A stretch of DNA of 64,000 nucleotides from Antitrichia curtipendula. Lineage: Eukaryota; Streptophyta; Bryopsida; Hypnales; Leucodontaceae. The notes beneath the pieces are model-generated. The model saw only the letters and a list, made by a program, of their open reading frames with translations, was not told the DNA's origin and did no database searches. Numbering within the stretch: the stretch's first letter is position 1; every line of letters begins with the position of its first letter. The translations under genes and the position numbers were made by a program. Positions 11,826-22,826 of the stretch are shown piece after piece. The stretch covers positions 16,926,001-16,990,000 of the forward strand of contig OX579635.1 in the NCBI GenBank assembly GCA_951230915.1, in the 5' to 3' direction.

Positions 11826-13860
11826 TTCAGAGCAGGCACCTTGAAGTGGATTCCAAAGGACGGTTTTCCCGTCCTTTTATCTGCTCTTATAGATAAAGCT
11901 TGGAGATCCGATCCATCTGTAGGTGGCCATGAATCTTGCTTTATTCCCCTTCCTCTTGGTTCAGAGTAGCCGCTTTGAAGTAATTACCAAAGGATAATTT
12001 TCCAGTCTTTTTCTTTGTTATTGTACTTTAAGCCAACAAGTCCGAATTATCATGGGGTAGTCATGAGTTCCGATTTGGTTTCCGTCCATTTGGATCAGAG
12101 TGGTTGCTCTGAAGTGTTTTTCAAAGGTCAGTTTTCTTATCTTTTCCTCCATTCTTGTACTTCAAGCCTACATGTCCAAATTATCTATGGACAGTCTTGG
12201 GTCTTGATTTGGTCTCTTTTTGCATGGATCAGAGAGGTCACTCTGAAGTGTTTTTTGAAGGTCAATTTTCTTGTGTTTTTTCTCTCTCGTATTTCAAGCC
12301 AACATGTACAAACTGTCTGTGGATAGTCAAGAGTACCGATTTGGTCCCCTTTCACATGGATTAGAGTGGATGCTCTGAAGTGGTCTCCAAAGGACGACTT
12401 TTTTGTCCCTTTCTCTATGTGTAGTTCAAAATTGCATGTTTGAACTGTCTGTGTGATATTGAGTACCAATTTAGTCTCCTTCCGTGAGATTTAGAGCGGG
12501 CCTCACTAGAAGAAAAACGTGTCCAGCACAACCACCTACATGCAACTAGTTGTCCTATAGAACTATCCTGCAACTGTAATCCTCTCTATATGCACCAAAT
12601 TTGACAACTAGGTTGTTTAGTCGCAAAGTAGTCGTAGAATGAAGTGTAGGGTTACAGGATTGTAACAAAGTTGGCAATTAGAATTACTGTGAGGTATTCT
12701 ACATCCAGTTTTCATCACAGTTGTCGATGTGGACAACTCTACGCATCGTAGAGTCCACTGTGGCAAACCACAATCACATATTATCTAAATATGACCACAA
12801 TTCGACTAGAAAACGACTAGAAAACAACTCGTTTGCGACTAGAAACAACTATAGTTTGACTAGAAAATGACTAGACTGCAACTAGAAAACAACTATAGTT
12901 CGACTAAAAAACGACTAGATTGCAACTAGAAACAACTAGAATTTGTAAATGACAACTCTGTTACACTCTTGTAACCCTACACTATTACAAAGCTTCTCTG
13001 TGAATAGATTGCAACTACAAAATGACTAGAAAACAACTAGAATTTTCTAGAATTCTTTCGGTTGTTTTGTAGTCATTCTCTAGTCGTTTTCTAATTTGTT
13101 TCCCGATTATTTGTCTTATAGCAATTGTCCCATATCAATTGTCAAGAGTACCATTAGGTTAGACATATAAGACTTGTAAGTTATTGTATTCTTATGTAAT
13201 GAACTCCCTTAGTAGAATTTTAAGATTTCTACAGTTTGTAGATTTCTACAAATTGTAGGTTTCTACAAATTGTAAAAATCCAAGAATTTTTAAATTATAT
13301 AATTTCCTAAACCAATGAAATCTTTTAAATCTAAATATCTGAAATCTAAAATAGAATTTAGATTTGTAATATCCAAAATCTACAAATCATTAAGATTAGA
13401 ATTTTAAAATCTACAAGTCGCAAACAAGTTACAAACAAATCACAAATGAATCGCCAACAAGTCACAAATGAATCGCCAACAAGTCGCACAACTCATTGAT
13501 TGAATGACTGACGTCACGTGGCAACGAGTACACACAAGCAACCACGTCAGAAAAAGCCGTCGACGAAGTTCAAACTACGCTACCAGATGAAAAACAGATT
13601 CACTTCATTTTGCGACTCTAATTTTTATGCGACTTGTCCACTGCAACTTCGGACCTCTAGATTATCACATGTCGCAAATTAGTTGCACAACTCAAAAAGT
13701 AGTTGCTCTTTGAAGTCGCAGAACCCCTCATTTTCTTCTAGTGCCCTCCGTAGTTTTTAAAGGAAGTTCTTCTTTGATTCTTTTCTGTTTGCATAGCTTA
13801 GACCTTCATGTCTGAACTATATCTACGTGGTCATGAGTCCTGAACTTATACCCTCCATTA
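11826..13860. repeat. Tandem array, period 131-134 bp, about six units
   Basis: Unit landmarks of the form TCAGAGtGGnnGCTCTGAAGT lie at about 11826, 11958, 12092, 12226, 12357 and 12489. Each is followed by 'CAAAGG', a T-rich stretch and 'AAGCCAACATGTCCAAATT'. Units are diverged, so the array is old. The last unit is split by the CACTA element at 12504-13743 and resumes at 13744. Each unit carries one imperfect palindrome of the type clustered at 54.4-55.1 kb. No coding potential is convincing. Confidence 0.75.
12504..13743. mobile_element. Non-autonomous CACTA-type (En/Spm-like) element
   Basis: Both ends are CACTAGAAGAAAA as perfect inverted repeats. The ends are flanked by CCT and CCC, a diverged 3-bp target duplication of the length expected for CACTA elements. 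The 1,240-bp interior has many copies of ACTAGAAA/CGACTAG, especially 12790-13100, like the subterminal repeats of CACTA elements. It encodes no transposase. Removing it rejoins a unit of the 133-bp array. Confidence 0.8.
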
Positions 13861-13949
13861 TACTTCTAGGCTTGACTTTCTGCATTTCTTCTTAGTAACA
13901 TCGTAGAAATACCATTCCCTGAATGTTTAAAATATAGGAGTTCAAAAAA

Positions 13950-16900
13950 TGTGAGGAGGAGGATGTTGACTTGGAGGCATACACTGCAACAAACGAGGAC
14001 AATAGTCCCATCCCAGAGTGCGAGGACATCAACCGTGATGGATGGTATAGTAAGGCCTTGCTTGCAAGGCATGCAAACAACTCTGATTTTGCCGAAGTGG
14101 TCATAATCAATGCCAAATCCACGCATGCATTGATGGGCACAACAGACTGGAGAGGGATGATTTTGGCATTGTGGTATTAGAGGTCTACAACAGGGACCCG
14201 CATGTTGGAGACGTGTATTTGTATTGGCCTATGCGCCATGTGTTCAATTACGGCAAAAATGGGTATGTGAGTGTGTGATTAATTGATTATGCTCGCAAAC
14301 GGCAAGCTATTGACAAAGAATTGGAGGGAAATTGTAAAAAGAAAGGCGTTCAACAATATCGCTATAATAGAAGAACTCGAGCTGCAACGATGCTAAACAA
14401 ACGAACTAAGATGGTTTCATATGAATCCATTGCAAAGGTCTTCATGCAACTTTGCTGCGAGAAAGAGTATACTCAAAAATTTCCTCTGTCTACTATTTGT
14501 ATTCTTCAAATAGAAATGCACATGCAATCATTTCAAGTGAAATCCAGCAAAAATTTGGAAGTCCACAAAACGATGCACAAAGCTGTCCAAGAGGGGACAC
14601 AATTTGTGACTGTTGAAAGCATAGGCATTAGTTTATGTGCTTGGAGGATTCTTCACAACATTCCTCTTCGCACATTTGAGAGGTATAAGGCCGAGGCCAA
14701 AACTAGCGTCAAAGGTGTTCTCTATGGCAACTTCAAGACAACAAAGTGCATGGCTGCAACTATTCAAGCCATTGAAACTTTGCGCTCATTACTAGAGACA
14801 ATGGCCAACCACATGCCCCATTTGTCTCGCACCTTGGTGACCTTGTCAAATGGCAAGAAAGTTGGGTTGAAGGTTCTTTCCACTGGTATTGAGTGGAAGC
14901 AATTATTGGCCACCGTGAACAAGGTAAGACTTGCACATGTATTCAACATCACCTACAGGTATGATATTACAAGGACATGATTGTTGTCACTCATAAGAGA
15001 GCCGAAGTGGCAAAGTCTATCAATATCCAAAATAACACTTGTTCAGTGCAAAGACTGATTAGTGACCATGTGCCTCTCACCATGTATAGACAAACGTGGA
15101 ACTTGGGCTATCTCCACTATCTCAATCATACTTCAGTAAAATCCGGACGAAATATTTTTCCGAATACGGGTAGTTGCAAAAACACTTCATGGTTCTTGGC
15201 CAAAAATGTTTTCGGGGTATAGGACTGGCAGTACTATCAATACTACAAGTACTGCACCGATGTGCTGCAACGGCAATCTCCACCATCGACTTTGAATTTC
15301 AGTTGGGCTGTAATTTGGACAAGTGGCAGGTACAACAATAAGTGCATAGGTGACATACGAGAATGAGGTCCCGGCCACTGCGGAGCATTTATGAGTACTC
15401 AGTAGTACTGTGAATTGTTGCGGGGTACTATCGAAGACACTATTGTCTGAAAATGCCAGAAAATAGCAGAAAAAGGGTTTGTGCCTCTTTTCATTTTTAA
15501 AAAATGGAAAAAACATTCAAAAAATTCCTCTGCAGAAAGCCATTTTTATTGACAACAAAAGCCTTTCATTGCACCAAAAATTTCCTTAGGAAATGTTTTT
15601 CCCTCTCTAGGACTTCTACACAAAGGATGATCACATTGAGCCTTTGTGAGCAACTCTAGTATTTTTTTTTCACAAAATCTCTTTGTCAATCCTTGTAAAG
15701 ACCCTAAACCTCCCTCACATCTAATTTGTGGCTTCTAATTCGCATTTTTGGGTCGAGAATAGGACTAAAATCCCCCAAAATGCCCAAGGTAGACACCCAA
15801 TTGGGAGTAGCTTAAAAATAATATACTAATTTTTCTTAAATTACAAAAATTACAATTTTTTTGAAACTTTTGCAACTACCTTCACACCAAATTTCACGCC
15901 AACTGGACAAAGTATGCAAAAGTTATGAGCCAAAAAGTATTCGTCCAAGGGCAAGGGGACAAAGAATACAACAAGTGTTTCTTGCAACTACCGATACGTC
16001 ATCAAAGGAAGAGGAGAATTTTTTGCAAGATATAACATTTGCGACAACTTGAAGCAATTACGAGCTTCTTTTGCACCTGAATCAAAGGACTACCAACAAA
16101 TTCAAAGGCGTTTTGAAAAACATTTGTTCTTGCAAAAAACTTGTCAACATGCTTACTACCATAGTAGGCAATTATCCACATTATGACCGACACAATTTTT
16201 ATCCATCATGCATGACAAAATGGACCATTCAAAAACAGCATGTTCCACATTGGCGAGGAAAACAAAGGCACTAGACGGATTCATGAAGTTGCCCATGAAA
16301 GTGTCTGGAATTTTTGCACATGGGCATGGCGATGGCAAATACACACATTACAATTTGGATGTATTTTCGAGCAACAGCAACTTCCCGGTGGAATCGATTG
16401 CCAAGTTGTTGCAAGATGTGGAAGACCCCCCTCCGCAAAGTCTTCGCAATCTTTGTTTAGAGGACTCGGCAACACAAAGTTGTATTGAGCGTTGCTCAAC
16501 GGTAGCGAGATCTGTGTTGATTCTTTGGGCAACACTCTGTTGCAACCCATCGTTTGACCATTGCCACCTATATTACACATTCAAATGGACAATTCTTGGA
16601 GGAAAAACAAGAACCGATATGTCTTTTGTATTTGGTCCCTCTTGGTTACCAAGCGGATCGCGAAAGAAGTGGTCATATCCTTTATGATAGAGGGACACAC
16701 ACATGACAACTTGGACGCATCATTTGGGTAGTGGAGCATGCAACTCCACAAAAAAGACCATCCCACCTTGCCATTGTTGATGCAGTCATACATAGAAATG
16801 GAGTAAGGCCCGTTTATTCCCCATTTGTTAGAAGAAGTGCCCAATTTCAAGGCCTATGTCAAACCTTTCATTGGAATGAAGAAACAACAATTAGTGGTCC

Positions 16901-17660
16901 ACTTCCACGGAAGACAATACAAATTCTTCATGGATAACAATGGCCGGCCAATCATGCAATACAAACTGGCACGCACCAACATTCCTTGGTTGCCCAAAGA
17001 GGGATTGAAATTATGGAAGGAGGATGCCAATCATAGACCTCTCCTTCTTCAAGGTGATCCGGCACGCGTGACTTCCAAGAAAATGACCAACGAAGCAGAG
17101 ATTGTATATAGGCATGGATACATCCAGCACTGGACAGACATATCCGAAGAAGATGGGACAACGGAGTACAAAGCCCGCATGTCATAGTTGGCTACATATT
17201 GGACTAGCGTGAAAAATACCCAAAGCAATGGAGCCGAAGAAGATCCTCCACAATCTAAGGAATTGAAGCTTAGATTTTAGCCTCAAACTTCAAGACAACC
17301 TGGAGATCATTTGACTGATTTCATGCAAGACGGTAGGACCCAAGAAGAGCTCGAGGCAAAAGACCCTTACATTGGTACTCTAGAGGAGAGGCCACCGCTA
17401 GCATACAATGTGATCATTGATCTCCATGAGGAATTCTACCTATTCGTGAAACCAAGGTTGGATTGTGACAAACTTGTGTGGCTTGGTAGGACAGTGAAAA
17501 ATCTACAATTTGTTCCAATGGTGGCCTATTTTTGCAAGGTTCTCGTGCAATGGTACACGTGATGCGGAATATCAAAGGATGTGCGGCAATTGTACACGGT
17601 GTGGGACACAAAGCCCAATTTCAGATGGAAGATTGACCACACGGCCAACTAGATGGATTA
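13950..17660 (+). pseudogene. Decayed transposon gene with QMDNS and GHTHDNLD motifs (DUF7869-like)
   Basis: Plus-strand coding remnants run over about 3.7 kb in several frames. The segment at 14321-14980 encodes about 219 residues. The segment at 15000-15220 includes SDHVPLTMYRQTWNLGY. From 16070 a frame contains KMDHSKTA, then GIFAHGHGDGKYTHYNLDVF, then QMDNS (16582-16596) and GHTHDNLDASFG (16693-16728), followed by a TAG. It reads on past a TAA at about 16803 to about 17180, with further pieces to 17660. The spacing of a D-N motif and a GHTH-D-x-x-D motif recalls large eukaryotic transposon proteins that I associate with DUF7869. Many stops and frame changes show it is dead. Upstream exon limits are uncertain. 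No terminal inverted repeats were found. Confidence 0.55.
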
Positions 17661-18539
17661 CATTTTCATGGACAACATTATGGCATCGTAAAAACCAAAA
17701 AAGAACAATGGAAATAGCTTCATTGCACCCCATCAACAAGTTCAATTTGCGGTTGATCACTTACAACAAATTGCAAAAGAATAAGAATAAGGCATGTGAA
17801 TATGAGTTCTCTGAGGAAGGCTCTTGAAAAGAACATTTTTGATGGTTGCAATGGTACCGTGTATTGTAGAAGATGGATCTTTACATTCAACACAAGCATA
17901 TTACTTTTGATTGTCCAATTGTTTTGTAGACTCTAGGGAGCAAGGAGCACATGCTCATTGATATGTGTACCTTTAATGTTATTCAATCTAAGAAACAAAT
18001 GTTTTCCCTTTTATTTCTTGTCCATTCCAACGAGCCATATTTTAGATTCGTTATTTGTTGACCACGCGCTCATTAACAATGCAAATGTAAACAACCACCT
18101 AAACCTGAACCCGTCGTGACACCTAAACCTAAATATACACCCCTTCATTTTAGGAGGCGAAAGCATCCACTTCAATCATCAAAGATTCCAAGAATATTTT
18201 ATCGTTGCCGAATTATTAACAACTTGGAAATTTCTGTACTAACTACATGTAGAGTCCATTGTCTTCGTTACAAGTCCTACGTAGAAATCCACCCACTACC
18301 ATATGTTGGAGGGAGAGTCAACACATTGATGTCGAATATTAATTAAATTTCCCAAAGTAACTTTTGCACTTGAAATTCAATTTTTTAAAATTCAACAACC
18401 AACCCACTACAAAGTACAACACTAGACCATCTCTTTCGACCATTGTGTACAAATGGCACATGGAATACCACCATTTTAACGAAATTGACCATAATCCTGA
18501 AATTTCGGCTTCTCTCTCATAGCAAATTTCAACTTGCAA
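17661..18539. other. Intergenic; ends with a solo M1 terminus
   Basis: No gene seen. At about 18455-18500 the sequence ATACCACCATTTTAACGAAA followed by TTGACCAT is one end of an M1 element with no partner nearby. Confidence 0.5.
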
Positions 18540-19085
18540 TTGCGAGGACTTGGGAGATTGTCTGAAGTTGCAGAGTCGATGTCATCCGCCGACGTAACCG
18601 CTTTTTCTCTTTAGTCGACACGCACTCCAGGGAGGACTCGAGGTCGAAATAGACAACCTGAAACCTTATATATGTTAAGCATAGACGATGACGAACTCCC
18701 AAAATGCATGCCATTGTAAGTGTTCTCCTAATTGCTCTCTCTTGTCTCGGCTCTTGTGTACCAAGTCTGGCCAACTGCAGTCATCCCCTGCACCACAGTG
18801 ATATTCATAGGAAGATTTCGTGGCGTTAGCCCCTGGGGCTAAAGTTTTGGGGGGTCTAAACCACGGGCTAAACTGTCCCACTTTAGACCCCAAGGCTTAA
18901 CCCCGCATAAACTTTAGCCCGGCTAAGGTGGGACATTTTAGGGTCTAAAGTAGTGTGAAAACCCCCCCCCGAGATTTTTCAAACATTGTGTAGAAGCGGT
19001 CTAAAGTGGGGGCTATTCCTCAAAGGATTAGCCCCAGTTAAGGTCACGAAATCTTCCTGTGATTGAAGTCGATCAGTAGTACGTC
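18540..19085. repeat. Coding-less duplicate of the upstream region of the small gene
   Basis: In inverse orientation this matches the DNA upstream of locus 1 (about 4385-4690) and of locus 2 (33280-33590), including the TATA-like stretch. The similarity stops at GTCTGTCAAT, a few tens of bases before where the ATG would be. R1 sequence starts there instead. The coding region is therefore missing. The MITE at 18810-19057 sits inside this duplicate. Confidence 0.65.
18810..19057. mobile_element. 248-bp MITE with GGAAGATTTCGTG ends
   Basis: Perfect inverted termini GGAAGATTTCGTG are followed by GGGGCTAAnn-type motifs on both sides. Comparison with the paralogous upstream regions shows it interrupts 'CACAGTGAATATTCAGG'. 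Altered copies of the target (GTGATATTCA on the left, GTGATTGAA on the right) suggest an 8-9 bp duplication, as for MULE-type elements. Non-coding. Confidence 0.65.
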
Positions 19086-19281
19086 TGTCAATGAAATTGG
19101 CAAATGGGATGCCAAAATTGATATGTACAAAGTGGCTAAATTTTCCTCTGAAAACTTGGCTAGGCTGATATAAGTAGAGTACAATTGTACTTTCAAATGA
19201 TGTCTGTCGTCTGAAATTCTAAGCAAGCATGAAAATTACCAAGCAAATGGGAATTTCCTTACTATATCAATATTTCATTTC
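19086..19281 (-). repeat. R1 copy 3, part a (left of piggyBac)
   Basis: This is the reverse complement of about 5600-5790 in copy 2. The match continues on the far side of the piggyBac element at 27918, so the piggyBac element inserted into this R1 copy. Confidence 0.75.
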
Positions 19282-20063
19282 TTAACCCTTAATGCTTTGA
19301 GCCGTGGGAGATACGTGCTGAGTATAGAAACCTGAGAGGTTTACAATCAACCCAAGCTAGAAATTCTTGTGGATTCGGAGGGCCATATTTTTCCTACATA
19401 CAGAATAAGTTATGAGGATTGACTCCTGAAATTTTTGGGACAAATGAAGATGAGCAAGTAAGTCCAAGAAATTGAAGTATGAACTCCGTATGCAGTTAAG
19501 GGAAAACGTAGACAAATCAGAAATTCGTACCTGAACCTCGAAAATGTACGCTAGGTGGTCGAACCCCACTGTCCTTCGTTGTACTCCATGCTGGGTGAGA
19601 TAGCGATGACCTGCCGGTTCCAGGTGAAAAAACTACCTACTACGCCGGTTTGGAGTCCCAGTGCAACTAGTACTCCACCTGCTGGACCAATGAAAAGCGA
19701 CGCTTGTCAGAAATAGCATGGGGTTTTGTTGTCTGCTGAAAGCTGAGTCAGAGGAAGACGGTTACTTCCCTAAACTCCGGAAGGGAGCTCGTTTGGCCGA
19801 CTTGGGCATACATATAAGCAGTAAACATTGTTGCGATTTTCACTCACACAAGTTCGATTACAATCACCACATCATGTCAATAGATTTCAAACTTTGATTA
19901 CGTCCCTCACATTCACATAATGGGACTTCAGATCATTTGAGATTTACAATCACAAAAGTGTTTCATCAACAGATTTTGAGGATTTCCCTCATTCATTATG
20001 GACGTGACCCAGGTTGTACAGCTCATGCAAGAGCTACTTCTTCCACCGTTAGGGGAAAATCTA

Positions 20064-20800
20064 TAGGGTGAATGCAAGAAAGACTAGTACTATTTTTTGT
20101 CACACTTGACGTGTCGGACTTGTTATCAGCTGTAACTTTTGAATAATGAATCCAATTAACTTGAAATTTTTTTTGAAGATGGCTAACCTGATCTTGTTTA
20201 GATCCCTTATTTTTCAAAAATATTTAAAAATCATTTTATATTTAAATTTAAATTTGGCTAATTTGTCTTACTTTGCAGTTTAGGGGTTTTTAGTACTAGG
20301 GAGTATCCAAACTTAATGATCTAGATCTGAAATTTCTATGGTCTATTTCCATAGTAGGAACCCATGTATCTACCAAAGGAAATTTAAAAATATTTTATTT
20401 TATGCCCTCCACATATGTGCAAACAGGGCTCCCTTGCGCACGCAGTTCTGAACATTCAAAATTGTTTCAAGATCATTTTTTTGGTGAAATGTCTTTCCTA
20501 TAAAGTCTTCCCAAATGGACAATTTTTAGTTTCCTTAAAAATTGTTTTTTCTATTTTTTACAAATTAAAATGTGAAAGTACCTATTTTCATGAGATTTTG
20601 CACTTTTTCAGTTCTCCTACTTAGAGAATTTTTCTATGCTTTTCCTTCCTAGGGTAACTTCTTCTTAAAGGTGTATACATTGAACATATTTTTCAGATTT
20701 TTAAATTTTTTTTTTTCTAATTAAATAGTACTCCCCAAAAAATCAGCAGTACTATGGAAAACGCTACGCAAAGTAGACGGTCTTTCTTGCATTCACCCTA
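20064..20800. mobile_element. 737-bp MITE (M2) with TA target duplication
   Basis: Identical 21-bp inverted termini begin TAGGGTGAATGCAAGAAAG. TA flanks each side (20062-20063 and 20801-20802), as for Tc1/mariner-type MITEs. The interior is AT-rich and non-coding. A truncated relative in inverse orientation lies at about 31385-32046. Confidence 0.8.
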
Positions 20801-20934
20801 TACTACATAATCCCCAACACTACTCCTGCTATTTGCTCCGCCACGCTCCCCTTGCGAACAGAACCTCTCTTCCCTACCAGCAATCAACGTGCGAGTTACC
20901 TACTCCTACTTCACATTACAGAGGCTCCTGCACA

Positions 20935-21408
20935 ATGCCAACTTCGAAGGGGGACTTTCGCAACGACTACTGCTTCAACAAGCTGCTGAAGAAGACCTCG
21001 TTCGGCGTCATGGTGAGCCTCCAGTTTCTGCAAGCAGTTTCATGCATTTCCTCTGCTATCGCTCACTTCAAAGCCTCAGTTCTCACTTGTGATCTTGAAA
21101 CCTGCAGACCCATCCTTACTGGTTACTTTGTGAAACAAAACCCCAGTGAATTCGGAAGGACAGTGAAGCTAGGCTATGCCGGAGGGAGCCGACGTTCGGA
21201 GGTGACATGCCGAGTTTCCGAAAAGCCTCCTCACTACTCACACGCTGCATTCACTACCGGCTTCCGCAAATTCTGTAGCATTCACAACTTCCAAGAGGGG
21301 GACCGCCTCACATTTCACCTCGTCAGCCCGGGCGAGTTCAACGTCACCCGCGCCGCCAACGCGTCTTCCTCGGCACCTGTCCACGACTTGAGCAGCGACT
21401 CCGATTGA
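20935..21408 (+). CDS. B3 DNA-binding-domain-like protein (piggyBac cargo)
   Basis: This is an open frame of 157 residues starting at ATG 20935 (MPTSKGDFRNDYCFNKLLKK). The C-terminal two thirds resemble a plant B3 domain: GYFVKQNPSEFGRTVKL (strand and loop), VTCRV, then FTTGFRKFCSIHNFQEGDRL followed by TFHLVSPGEFNV. This is the usual G-W/F-x-x-F-x-x-x-x-x-L-x-E-G-D-x-x-x-F order of B3 proteins, which are plant nuclear transcription factors. It ends in an acidic serine tail. A tempting intron (21013 GTGAG to 21107 CAG) would shift the frame and lose the B3 reading, so I keep the unspliced frame. Its first strand is therefore suspect, and it may be a captured pseudogene. It lies inside the piggyBac element on the strand opposite the transposase. 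Confidence 0.6.
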   Translation: MPTSKGDFRNDYCFNKLLKKTSFGVMVSLQFLQAVSCISSAIAHFKASVLTCDLETCRPILTGYFVKQNPSEFGRTVKLGYAGGSRRSEVTCRVSEKPPHYSHAAFTTGFRKFCSIHNFQEGDRLTFHLVSPGEFNVTRAANASSSAPVHDLSSDSD

Positions 21409-22343
21409 GCAGCAACTCGGGCGGTGGACGACACCATTCGAAGTTTGTGGTTTCCGCTCCTTCAAACGACCCCAGCTCGCACGATAGTTCGCAGTACCTG
21501 GTTCGAAAAGTCTTGCGCCGGCAATGTACATTCACTAGGCAGTTATAGCAGTTAGCATTCAGTTTTAGTGGTGGTGCGTTTTTGCATTGCACTCACCAAC
21601 AACATCTGGACACGACCGGTTCATAACTTAGGATTTAGTGACGACTTCTTTGGGGCACATAACTGCTCCAGCACCTGCACCCTCCGGCGTTCACGGTTCT
21701 GTTACGGTATAAAAAACATTCAAGAGTACTGAAATTTGAGTTTGAATACATGTAGGGCTCCACAAACCGTTTCCAATAATACGTTGGAAGTCTACTTTTG
21801 GGCCTAAAGCTTAAAAATGTAGCCCTATTTCTGTAAGGATTGTCTACTTACCTGCTTCACATTCAAGTCTCCTTACCACTCCGGTCTCCTTAGCATCTGG
21901 TCCATGCTTGACGTTCCGGTCTCTGTACCATTCCCGTCTCCTTCCCATCTTCCGCTCATGATATTCCAATCCGGGACCTTCAACGTTTCCTTTACTCTCC
22001 TCCGGTAACATGCAAAGGTGATCACAACCAATTAACATAAACCAAAAAAAAATGATCACAACCAATTCGTTTTTCACAAGCATACAAACATACTAAACTT
22101 GTAATATGGTCTACAGATACAATTTATGTATGGCTTCACACCAAATACAGCAAAAATCCGGGGACCACAGGAATCTACGTTTCTAATGAACAGATATTCT
22201 AGAATTGGATTAATCCTAACGTAATAATGAACTGAAACGGTCAACTTCTATGAGAGCAACAACCAAAGCCAATGGTAATAAGGATACAAACCTGTGGAAT
22301 TGGGGCAAAGGCGGGCAACCGAAATTAGAACTTGCGATCCAAC

Positions 22344-22391
22344 CCGATCCAACCGTCCTGGTCGCAGAAGCGCTGGATCGAGCGTATCAGG
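22344..22391 (-). pseudogene. AAA ATPase fragment (second region of homology)
   Basis: The minus strand encodes PDTLDPALLRPGRLDR in one frame. This is the consensus of the AAA ATPase second region of homology with its arginine finger, as in proteasome regulatory ATPases and their relatives. The flanking codons do not continue the family pattern: upstream reads GSYRSLSA and downstream reads VGSQVLI. Only a short captured piece is visible. It sits inside the piggyBac element between the B3-like frame and the transposase. A 16-residue match of this quality is unlikely by chance, but no function is expected. Confidence 0.6.
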
Positions 22392-22826
22392 TGCCGAAAG
22401 TGATCGGTAACTGCCTCACAGTTGGGTTCTCTTCCCCGAGTCGGAACCGAACACTTGAATTCAACACGGCAAAGAAGCACACAACAAAGAAACCGATTGA
22501 CAATAGCAGGATTCACAAAGGCAGAAACTACAAGTGCGAAGTTTCAAAAAAAGACGTTTAATTGTCATTACGTAGAGACATATGGCCGCCAAAAGGCTAC
22601 TTCCAATTGTGGGCTGCGATTAAATTCTAACTACATTCGCTAGTTCGAACGAAGAGCCTCCTCACTACATCTGCCGCTCCGGAAATCAGAACGAGTGGCG
22701 TCGACGCGGTGCTCTAGGCGCACGTTCATCGACCTCTCCATCGTTTCCACCGTCGACGTTCTCTTTCAAATTCCCCCACCGTGAACTCACTTGCACCTAC
22801 AAAAGTACAGGATAGACGAGTCTCAA

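Noticed and set aside
21013..21107. Canonical-looking GT-AG intron in the B3-like frame
   Set aside because: Removing 95 bases shifts the frame, gives an early stop and destroys the B3 match, while the unspliced frame is open.
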